This document shows, piece by piece, positions 40,054 through 48,914 of a DNA stretch of 64,000 bases. The notes below the pieces were generated by a model. It searched no databases, was not told the origin of the DNA, and worked only from the letters and a program-made list of their open reading frames with translations. Every line of letters begins with the position of its first letter. Position 1 is the stretch's first letter. The DNA comes from Lepidonotus clava. Taxonomy: Eukaryota > Annelida > Polychaeta > Phyllodocida > Polynoidae. The translations under genes and the position numbers were made by a program. Where the stretch lies: positions 29,414,378 to 29,478,377 of the forward strand of contig OW387139.1 of NCBI GenBank assembly GCA_936440205.1, given 5' to 3'.

Positions 40054-42811
40054 ATGTCTGACGGTAGTCTTTCGGACGAGGTAGACCCCTCAGCCCAGAG
40101 GAGAGGCGACCTGAAAATGTTCAACAAGTACCAGCGCTTCCGATATCACGAACGTATGGACGACGAGGAATACCGCCAGGACCAGCTTGCCAAAAAACGG
40201 AAGAGGGAGAAAGTGAGTAAAATACATTAGCTATCATGCTGTACACATCTCTACACTTGTTAATGTATCTAGTTAATATTGATACACCACCGATTATCTT
40301 TCCAATAATTATGTGTTTATATCAAGGCTTATTGTAGATCTACTAGTAACACACTCAAACTTAATGTCTATCATTGTCCTTCTCTTACTAAATCCCCATA
40401 CCCACTATGCAACTTTTACACTTTCATATATTTCTTACAGCGACGACGAGCCAAGCTGAAGCACCACCCGATCGAAAGGGATGAGCAGTGGCTTTCCGAT
40501 GAGAAGGAGAGGAAGAAGGGCAACAGTTATGACTGCCGGGTGAGGAAGAAAGGTCAGTATCTAAGTATTTCTAAATTTAAAACCGTGTCAAAACCGTGTC
40601 AAAACAATAAAGTTCTGTGGGATAACATGAATAGAACCAATTAGAAGTGCCTAATACTGCTATATACTCATATAAATAACCATGTCAAAACTAAACCTTA
40701 AACCAGAAAGCTAGCACTACATATTTTATGTAATGTATAAATTTTACATAATTCCCTGCAGTAAAAAAGAGGCTGGCGAAGGCAGCTGCGTCTGGACAGA
40801 CCCCCCCAAGCGTTTCTACCCCTTCTAGAAGAACGCGCAGCAGAGGTCCTGCGGATCCAGATGGAGTAGTAGGTGTCACCACACGGAAAAGAACGACTCG
40901 TACCCGTGCTGTGTCCTCCGAGGCCGCCCCTCCATCCCCGTCCACTACTTCTCCACAGGAAAGGTAACTATAATACTGCGATGATTAGTACTCTGTACTT
41001 TATCTATATAGTTCTTATTCAGTTCTGTGTGTAATTTGTAAACAGAATATTCTATAATTCTATTTTACTACTTGAAGTTAATTATTTCCTGACATATTCA
41101 TTTTAAATTGTGTCATTCAAATTATTATTGTTATTGTTATTGTTAGAATTGTGTTATTCTTTCGTTTTGTTTGAATTTAATATCGGTTATTCACAGCCAT
41201 GCCGAAATGGAGCGCGAAATGGAAGAGAGGCAGTTGGCATACGATGCGGACACTGAGGAAGAGGAACACCGCACAGATTCCCCTACGCGTCCAGATTGTG
41301 TTGAGGCATCGAAGCCCTCCCCTGAGTCCCCTAGTGAAGATTGTGCTATGCTCCCTGAGTCTCAATTTTATTCAGAGGAACAGCAGGCGCCCTCCCCCGA
41401 GTCCCCTAGTGAAGATTGTGCTATGCTCCCTGAGTCTCAATTTTATTCAGAGGAACAGCAGGCGCCCTCCCCCGAGTCCCCTAGTGAAGATTGTGCTATG
41501 CTGCCTGAGTCTCAATTTTATTCAGAGGAACAGCAGGCGCCCTCCCTCGAGTCCCCTAGTGAAGATTGTGCTATGCTCCCTGAGTCTCAATTTTCTTCAG
41601 AGGAAGAGCAGGCGCTGACGAAGAGCCTTGTTACACTGTTCCACGATCCCTCCCCCGAGTCCCCACAGCCCTCCCCTGAGTGCGAGCCTTCACCTGTCTC
41701 CCAAGATCCCTCCCCCCAGTCCCCACAGCCCTCCCCTGAGTCCGATCCTTCACCTGTCTCCCAAGATCCCTCCCCCCAGTCCCCACAGCCCTCCCCTGAG
41801 TCCGATCCTTCACCTGTCTCCCAAGATCCCTCCCCCCAGTCCCCACAGCCCTCCCCTGAGTCCGATCCTTCACCTGTCTCCCAAGATCCCTCCCCCGAGT
41901 CCCCACAGCCCTCCCCTCAGTCCGATCCCTCACCTGTGTCCCAAGATCCATCCCCCGATTCCCCACAGCCCTCCCCTGAGTCCGATCCTTCACCTGTCTC
42001 CCAAGATCCCTCCCCCCAGTCCCCACAGCCCTCCCCTGAGTCCGATCCTTCACCTGTCTCCCAAGATCCCTCCCCCGAGTCCCCACAGCCCTCCCCTCAG
42101 TCCGATCCCTCACCTGTGTCCCAAGATCCATCCCCCGATTCCCCACAGCCCTCCCCTGAGTCCGATCCTTCACCTGTCTCCCAAGATCCCTCCCCCGAGT
42201 CCCTACAGCCCTCCCCTGAGTCCCATCCTTCACCTGTCTCCCAAGATCCCTCCCCCGAGTCCCCACAGCCCTCCCCTCAGTCCGATCCCTCACCTGTGTC
42301 CCAAGATCCCTCCCCCGATTCCCCACAGCCCTCCCCTCAGTCCGATCCCTCTCCTGTGTCCAAAGATCCCTCCCCCGATTCCCCACACCCCTCCCCTCAG
42401 TCCGATCCCTCCCCTGTGTCCAAAGATACCTGCCCTGAGTCCGAGCCCTCCTCCACGTCACTCCCACCTGCCAAAGATATTGAGGCGTCACAGTCCCTAA
42501 CATTGCAACCCATCAAGTGCCAGAAGAAGAAAGGTGCTACTCGTGCAAAGCGTGCACCTCATCCTCGTCTCCCTAGAAAAAGGAAAAAGCAAGAACTACA
42601 GATTGTAGACAAGGAAGATGATGCAGTTTCAATAGCTGACTCAGAAATAGGAAAACTTTTTTCCTGTCTCACAGATCTAGATACTCTAGAATTAGAAGAA
42701 GAGGGAGTCTTCCTGAAATGTTTCTCCCTTGCGGACCAGTATTCCCACAACCAATACCCTCTCCAGAGCCCGAACCCAGTTGTTCTTGGGAAAACTTTCA
42801 CTATAATCTAA
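40054..42811 (+). CDS. Ser/Pro-repeat isoform (exons 1-4), 695 aa
   Basis: The same exons 1-3 also join in frame to exon 4 (41197-42811), giving 696 codons with the stop. After the shared basic region comes an acidic stretch, then four 25-residue repeats (41314-41614; core SEDCAMLPESQFYSEEQQ) and thirteen 20-residue repeats (41645-42424; core DPSPESPQPSPESDPSPVSQ). A basic patch, KRAPHPRLPRKRKK, follows and is a likely nuclear localisation signal. The end is acidic and hydrophobic. Each 20-residue unit carries five Ser-Pro pairs, so the protein would be an extreme substrate for proline-directed kinases. A poly(A) signal at 44028-44033 lies before exon 5, which suits an alternative last exon. 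A second frame at 42718-42903, ending in RRKGRGRGKGKGKK, overlaps the terminus and looks protein-like, so the true C-terminus may differ. Function is unknown; a shorter regulator sharing the DNA-binding region is one possibility. Confidence 0.65.
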
Positions 42812-45800
42812 GAAGAAAGGGAAGGGGAAGGGGAAAGGGAAAGGGCAAGAAGCCTAAACTTTTTTGGGAGAGGCCCCAAACCACGTTTACAGACTCTGAC
42901 TAGAAAGCAACACTTATCATAGTATGTATTTGTTCAGTGCAGATTGTTTTTATTTAATGTAACTCTATTGTGAAGTTCTCAGCGTCATCAGACGGACTTT
43001 TCATTTATACAAGTAACCGTGTCAAAACGTGTCAAAACATGTTGATTTCATTATAGGAGAGTAGTTCTAGTGTTTATAGCGTGTAATATTATTAAGTTAG
43101 GAAGCTATTACACTGGTGTAATACATTTAAAAAAGTATTCATATATATTTAAAGCATAAACTTTATTTCTGTACGAATTTTCAAATATAATGTAAAAACG
43201 TGTCAAAACATACAAAATCTACAAGTTCCGGTAAACTTAGCTTTCTTATTGAGAATATTTTAAAGTTCATTACTAAAGTATGCCATATCAGACTATTTAG
43301 AGATGTTATATCTATTAGAGAAGTATTAATGTCCTTTTTGTGTCACCGTGTCAAAACGAGCGAAAACGTGTCAAAACGTGTCAAAACATACGAAATCTAC
43401 AAGTTCCGGTAAACTTAGCTTTCTTATTCAGAATATTTTAAAGCTCATTACTAAAGTATGCCATATCAGACTATTTAGAGATGTTACATGTATTAGATAA
43501 GTATAAATATCACTTTTGTGTGAAAACGTGTGAAAACGTGTCAAAACATACAAAATCTACAAGTTTCGTTAAACTTAGCTTTCTTATTGAGAATATTTTA
43601 AAGTTCATTACTGAAGTATGCCATATCAGACTATATAGACATGTTATATGTATTAGAGAAGTATTAATGTCATTTTTGTCTCACCGTGTGAAAACGTGTC
43701 AAAACGTGTCAAAACATCCGAAATGTACAACTTTCCGTAAACTTAGGTTTGTTAATTAGAATATTTTAAAGTTCATTACTAAAGCATGCCATATCCGACT
43801 ATTTAGAGATGTTATATGTATTAGAAGAGTATTAATATTATTTTCCTTTACCATGTGAAAACAGTAGAGTATTATATTTCTCAGGACTCTTACTTAGAAT
43901 TCTGTTAACGTCATTTCTAAAGGATGCCATATGAGAGTATTTAGACATGTTATATGTGTTAGAAGAGTATCACTATGACTTTTCATTGACCATGTCAAAA
44001 CAGTATATTTATGAGAAAGAACTTGTTAATAAAGAAGAAATATATGGACGTTACATCTACTTATATGTTTTGTGTTTATGCGTTTTCATTTAGATAACAC
44101 TCCTAAATATTCCGTATGCTATTTATAATTTTTAAATTAGGGAACAACTGTGTGTGCGCCTGCCAGCGTTCAGCCGGCTACCGGGGACAAGAAAGCTTCA
44201 GCGCCAACTCTCTCTAAAGGATGAAGAGATAGAGGAGAAGGAGAAAGAGCTGAAACGTCTCCGGACACTTCTCATAAAGCAAAGCGGCAAATTCTTTCAA
44301 CCTGAGAAAGAGAATGGAAAGGCCCCCCCTGCTGAAAACATCAACGTAAACATCCCTGAGCAAGACAACACAAATGTCCCTCCGCGTGAAAACGTCCCTG
44401 CTTCTCCTCACAAACAGAAGCTAAATGGCCCTGCTCAAGGGAAGGAAGAAGAACCAACTGATATGCCCGACACACCTCCAACTCCTGAAATAACAGTTGA
44501 TGAATTTGATGACGATTTCGTGACGAAGGTAGATGTTCAACACCATGAAGAAGCCGCAGCAATTGTGGAAAATATCTTAAACAACCTTGTTGATAGAGTT
44601 ACGCCGAAGATGATTTCCACTCCCAAAAGGGATGCCCTTGAGGTGCTAAAGGAAATGAACGTTACCCCTACTGAAGAACGCCTCAGGGCTCTGCTGCCCA
44701 TGACCTTGGCAGTCGATACCGTCCGAAAGGCACCTCACAAAGTTAAGAAATCTTTGTTTGGAAATGAAAACCCCCAGATGAGAGGTGTGGCTTCACGGGT
44801 TGGGAAAATCCTGAAGATTTCCCGTAGGCACATAAACGCATCAAATGTGTCCAAGAAAATAGGGGAAAGCCGGGCCCGTCTCATAAAGGAGAAGGTGCGG
44901 GAATTTCTCCGACGTGAGGACGTCTCGTCGGAGCTGCCTAGTAAACGTGATCAGGTCAAAGGCGAGGGACGGCACTGCCTGATGTTGACCATGGAGCAGT
45001 CCCATCAGCAGTTCATGAAGGAAAATCCCGAAATCCGTATTTCCGCCAGCCACTTCGCAAAACAGCGACCACCGAATGTTATGCTGATCAGGCACCAGAC
45101 GCGGAAGCTTTGTTTGTGCCACAAGTGCACAAACATTACGTTAAAGGCACAGGCTTCCAAGTGCCTGCCCCGAAGCCCGAGGGGACTGGCCGACCTTACC
45201 AACAAGGAAATCAAGGAGAAGCTGCAAAATGTCAGAACCACTGTACGCTTCCGACAGTGGGTTCGGACAAGCGTTCAGTGGAAAGGGAAAGAAATAAAGA
45301 AAGTCAAGCTGTGTGATTTCTCCACGACATCCAACAGTTTCTGCACCAACCTTATGTTGGAGCTGGAAGGGGTCAGGCAGCACCTGAAGAGAGCGACGGC
45401 GCAATACACGCAGGTGAAGGTTCTCAAGAAGTCCATGGAACCCATGCTCGAAGCGACAGTCCAGATGGACTACTCGGAAAATTGGGCCGCCAAGTATGCC
45501 GAAGAAATTACCAGCGTCTACTATGATAAGGACCAGATTTCACTGCAGCCGATGGTGATTCATTACAGGGATGAAGCGGGAGATCTCCGAAAGAGCTCTT
45601 ACATTGGTGTCACGTCAGTCGGGGCACACACTGTCCCGACCACGTACACGTTCGTAAAAGAGATGATGAATCTCCTCATCGAGCTCCTCCCTAACCTCGT
45701 TCAGGTCCACTTCATCACAGACAGTCCCAGTTCCCAGTACAGGAACAAAACCATCGTTGCCATGGTACGACAGTTTCCGATCTTATTCGGTGGGATCAGG

Positions 45801-47402
45801 GCGTCGTGGACCTGGATGGAGGCTGGCCACGGCAAGGGGCCTTGCGACGGCGTAGGGGGGGCCCTCAAAAAGAAGGCCGACAACCTTGTCAAATCCGGCA
45901 AGGTCCTGAGGAGCATTACCGAGTTCGCTTCCGAAATAACAACATCTGGGATAAAAAGTATACTCGTCATGTCAAGCAAAGAAGAGATCAAGTCGGCAGA
46001 AACAGCAGTGAACGAGTGGGACAAAACGAAAGTTCCTGGCCTTATGGCAATGCACGGAGTTGTTGTGAAGGAAGACAGCACGTACTTCAGGGAAACAAGC
46101 TGCTTCGAGCCCTGCTGTAAAGTGGGGCTCGACTTCCCTCTGAACTGCCATGGATGGCGGAAAATCTTAGGTGGGAAGGAAGGGAAGAAGAGGGCAGTCA
46201 AGGAAACATCAGCTGTGAAAACAGCCCCAGTGACATCCGAAAAATCCTACAAGTCCATGAAACGCGTGTTGAGGAAGCTGAGGAAAAGGAAGGTGTCCTC
46301 CTACAAGGAGGCTGAGGAGGACGAGGAGGATGAGCCTTGTAGAAAGATCGTGAAAAGAGATGGAGCACAGCAGGACGCTGTGGGAAAGGAGGAGGACCAG
46401 GATGATCAGTCAGTGAAAGAGAAGGAGAAGGAAGCGGACGAGGATGATCAGCCCTTGATACACCTGAAGAAAGAAGAGTCAGTCGAACAGAAGGAGAAGG
46501 AAGCGGACGAGGATGATGAGCCCTTGATACACCTGAAGAAAGAACAATCAGTCGACCAGGATCAGAAGGAGGAGGACGAGGATGATGAGCCCTTAGTAAA
46601 CATCAAGAAAGACCAGTCAGTCGACCAGGATCAGAAGGAGGAGGAGGAGGATGATCAGCCCTTGATACAACTGAAGAAAGAACAATCAGTCGATGAGGAT
46701 GAGAAGCAGGAGGACGAGGATGATCAGCCCTTGATACACCTGAAGAAAGAAGAGTCAGTCGAACAGAAGGAGAAGGAAGCGGACGAGGATGATGAGCCCT
46801 TGATACACCTGAAGAAAGAACAATCAGTCGACCAGGATCAGAAGGAGGAGGACGAGGATGATGAGCCCTTAGTAAACATCAAGAAAGACCAGTCAGTCGA
46901 CCAGGATCAGAAGGAGGAGGAGGAGGATGATCAGCCCTTGATACACCTGAAGAAAGAACAATCAGTCGATGAGCATCAGAAGGAGGAGGACGAGGATGAT
47001 CAGCCCTTAATAAACATCAAGAAAGAACAATCAGTCGACCAGGAACAGAAGGAGGAGGACGAGGATGATCAGCCCTTAGTAAACATCAAGAAAGAACTGT
47101 CAGTTGACGAGGATGACGTGCATACAGGGGACTATGTGGTGGTCATATATGATGGGAAATGGTACCCAGTGAAAGTGATAGGAAAAGATGGAGACACCCT
47201 TCAGATAATGTACATGTCCAGATTCAGGGGGCACTGGAGGTGGTGTGGAAAAGAGATCGGTTCCGTGGAAAAAGAGTGCATACTCGCCCGTATACAGCCA
47301 CCCACCAAACACGGTGCTGTATGGAAACTCAACCTAAAAGACCGCAGGAATGTAGGGAAACTGTACAGGCAGTTTTTAGAGGTGAAGGAGAACGGCGTCT
47401 AG
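40054..47402 (+). CDS. Transposase (exons 1-3 + 5), 1244 aa
   Basis: Exons 40054-40212, 40441-40552, 40762-40963 and 44141-47402 have consensus GT/AG borders and join to 1245 codons including the stop. Residues 20-110 are strongly basic and resemble the YRxR-rich N-terminus of related animal proteins. A coiled coil covers about 180-207. Conserved family blocks follow: a RREDVSSELPSKRD block (about 415-428), QRPPNV, and a CLCHKC zinc-knuckle-like cluster (482-487). The RNase H-like core has MDYSENW (D601), TDSPSSQYRN (D685), and EAGHGKGPCDGVGG (E718, D727); these acidic residues are the likely catalytic set. A Cys cluster (about 812-827) closes the core. Ten acidic repeats span about 907-1150, and a Tudor/SH3-like module about 1152-1212 (DYVVVIYDGKWYP). 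In exon 5 the first in-frame ATG lies beyond the coiled coil, so translation must start upstream; the exon 3-5 phase match supports this. The protein presumably acts in the nucleus as a DNA-cutting transposase. Family membership is from memory of sequence motifs. Confidence 0.8.
41314..41614 (+). repeat. 75-bp coding tandem repeat, 4 copies
   Basis: Four in-frame copies of 75 bp in exon 4 encode 25-residue units rich in Ser, Glu and Gln. Copies differ by only a few bases, which indicates recent expansion or homogenisation. Confidence 0.9.
41645..42424 (+). repeat. 60-bp coding minisatellite, 13 copies
   Basis: Thirteen exact-length 60-bp units (20 codons) run in register. Variants in the first and second Ser-Pro positions (Glu, Gln or Asp) recur in a partly ordered series, suggesting duplication in blocks of two or three units. 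All six frames are nearly open here, so the 290-codon frames on other frames and strands are by-products. Confidence 0.95.
43199..43995 (+). repeat. 160-178 bp tandem repeat with GTGTCAAAAC clusters
   Basis: About five units begin near 43199, 43377, 43537, 43705 and 43850. Each couples one to three GTGTCAAAAC (or GTGTGAAAAC) words to about 120 bp of AT-rich sequence containing TATGCCATATCAGACTAT. The array lies between exons 4 and 5, so it is intron for the transposase mRNA and 3' UTR for the exon 4 mRNA. The later units are more diverged. Open frames of 70-90 codons in the array are not genes. Confidence 0.85.
44028..44033 (+). terminator. Poly(A) signal after exon 4
   Basis: AATAAA is followed about 35-60 bases later by a GT-rich tract (TGTTTTGTGTTTATGCG). 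It lies about 110 bp before the exon 5 acceptor, the position expected if exon 4 is an alternative last exon. Confidence 0.55.
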
Positions 47403-47648
47403 GACTATTTTCAGCCTCTAATTAGCATTACTTATCCATACACGTAACCGTGTCAAAACAACACAAACTTTTGTAAATGTAGAGAGTTAGAGGTTATACT
47501 AAGAGTAAAATTAAATCTACATGTATAAGGCGTACTATTGGCATAACACAGACAATTCAAAACACACAAATAATTGAAGATAAAAAAAAATCGTAACCGT
47601 GTCAAAACATGTAAAAAAAGTAAAAATTCGGCTTAAAAACAAATATCT

Positions 47649-47981
47649 TTAAAGTTATAACTAATTCAAACATGTCAGTATCATGTGTACTTTAGTTTAA
47701 AGCGTTAAATTCTCACTAGAATTAATGTTTACATTAGAATGTAAGAAACGTGTCAAAACATGTGCACCTATGCGTAACCGTGTCAAAACGTGTCAAAACA
47801 AGGGGAAATATCCCTAATTTCACCATCAATACAAATATTTTTAAAGTTATAACTAATTCAAACATGTCAGTATCATGTGTACTTTAGTTTAAAGCGTTAA
47901 ATTCTCACTAGAATTAATGTTTACATTAGAATGTAAGAAACGTGTCAAAACATGTGCACCTATGCGTAACCGTGTCAAAAC
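47649..47981 (+). repeat. 192-bp-period duplication, copies identical
   Basis: 47649-47789 and 47841-47981 are identical over 141 bp. Each copy carries two GTGTCAAAAC words. Lack of any difference suggests a very recent duplication or gene conversion. Confidence 0.9.
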
Positions 47982-48243
47982 ACGTCTTTTTCTCCCTGTT
48001 AATAGAAACTACTACAATGAATATGAGTATAAGTGATGAATTTGACAGCTTTATGTATATATACGGTATTTGGAATTAAATAGACAGTTAACTATGGTTA
48101 ACAATTAATGTTTCATGGATATCAGGATTTACTACTTACCTTCAAAAGTATAGAAATTGGAGGAAAATCACATAAATTACAGAAAGTATGAACCAATAAC
48201 CAATTTTAAAGTGTTATTTCTGATCTAGAGGTATCTTTCTTAT

Positions 48244-48249
48244 GAATAA
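48244..48249 (+). terminator. Candidate poly(A) signal for the transposase mRNA
   Basis: AATAAA lies about 840 bp after the exon 5 stop, in AT-rich 3' DNA. A run-on AATAAA-like choice nearer the stop was not obvious. Confidence 0.35.
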
Positions 48250-48876
48250 AGCCTTTTGAAGTTATCTAAATAGCGTATTTGTATTTCTTCCATCGCAGTA
48301 ACAATACTAATTGAATTGAACAAGAAATCAGAAAAATGCGTAACCGTGTCAAAACAGTTCAAAATGAAATAAAAAACTAATATGATAGAATATATTGGTG
48401 AAATAAGCATGTATTTGTAGCTTCATATTTATACTATGCCGTAAAGTATACAAAACCCATATGATTTGGATATTGATTAAGAAATTTAGTTTGTATTAGA
48501 GGGGAAAATGGCATTTTGGGTTTTTTGATAAATCTAAAACTTCAATTTGGAATCACAATACCTAAATTAACCAAAAAAAGAAATATAAATGCTATTTCAA
48601 ATACTACTAGAGCTGCTTTATATAGGGAAATAAAAAAGAAATACAAATCGGGAAACATTATTTAGTATATATCAGCCTAAAGTAGGGGTGGTATGTTTTG
48701 ACACGGTTACGCGTTTTTTTCTATTTCACGAAATAGAGGTCAGATACCAGCATAAATTACCGAAGTTAAGGTACGCAAATTTATGAATTTATAGCCCAAC
48801 ATATTATTAACGTATACCAAAACAGAAATCCATTTCTGAGAAGTTTTTTTTTTTTACCCTATTTGGGCCATAGAAC

Positions 48877-48911
48877 CGGACTTGGTCGGTTTTTTTGAGA
48901 GTTGACCATAT
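48877..48911 (-). repeat. Right terminal inverted repeat
   Basis: Exact inverse of the left terminus. Beyond the inner edge only scattered bases match the left arm. Confidence 0.95.
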
Positions 48912-48914
48912 ACA

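Larger units (their letters stand above)
38812..48712. promoter_or_regulatory. Iterated GTGTCAAAAC words across the transposon
   Basis: The core GTGTCAAAAC, often as CGTAACCGTGTCAAAAC followed by ATG, occurs about 30 times. Sites or clusters are near 38812, 39003, 39180-39215, 39545-39610, 39935-39985, 40582-40605, 43014-43038, 43199-43720, 47445, 47593, 47749-47800, 47941-47981, 48340 and 48692 (inverted). Close variants (ATGTCAAAAC, GTGTGAAAAC) add more. Several are tandem at a 10-bp step, about one helical turn. None was seen inside exons 1-5 or in the host flanks. Iterated subterminal words are known transposase-binding sites in other superfamilies such as Ac and CACTA. Confidence 0.8.
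38426..48910 (+). mobile_element. 10.5 kb TIR DNA transposon, apparently complete
   Basis: Both ends carry identical inverted repeats starting TATGGTCAACTCTC. The identity spans 35 bases (38425-38459 versus 48877-48911), after which the ends diverge. TACA lies on both sides (38422-38425 and 48911-48914), which fits a 4-bp target duplication. The end is palindromic with its flank, so ATAT with a GGTCAAC terminus or a 2-bp TA also fit. Inside is one multi-exon plus-strand gene with two possible last exons, a GC-rich promoter, introns and 3' DNA dense in GTGTCAAAAC words, a 160-178 bp tandem array and a 192-bp-period duplication. The exon 5 protein belongs to a large, mostly uncharacterised group of animal proteins with RNase H-like transposase motifs. 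The 4-bp duplication makes Sola or Academ plausible superfamilies, but I cannot assign it. There are no polymerase, capsid or integrase genes, so it is a plain cut-and-paste-type element. Intact frames and identical ends suggest recent arrival. Confidence 0.9.

Noticed and set aside
41628-42503. 290-codon open frames on a second plus frame and on the minus strand over exon 4
   Set aside because: They are by-products of the 60-bp minisatellite, whose period is a multiple of three. The exon 4 frame is the one that continues exons 1-3.
43200-43759. Lys/Ser-rich open frames of 70-92 codons
   Set aside because: They lie in the 160-178 bp tandem array and reflect its sequence.
43199-43995. CRISPR-like appearance of repeats and spacers
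   Set aside because: Units are 160-178 bp with similar, not unique, intervening sequence, and the genome is an animal's.
45701-46201. 166-codon minus-strand frame
   Set aside because: It lies opposite the conserved transposase core; its sequence is the shadow of that coding strand.
38426-48910. Polinton or other virus-like element because of its size
   Set aside because: No polymerase, capsid, protease or integrase-type coding is present; one spliced transposase gene explains the element.
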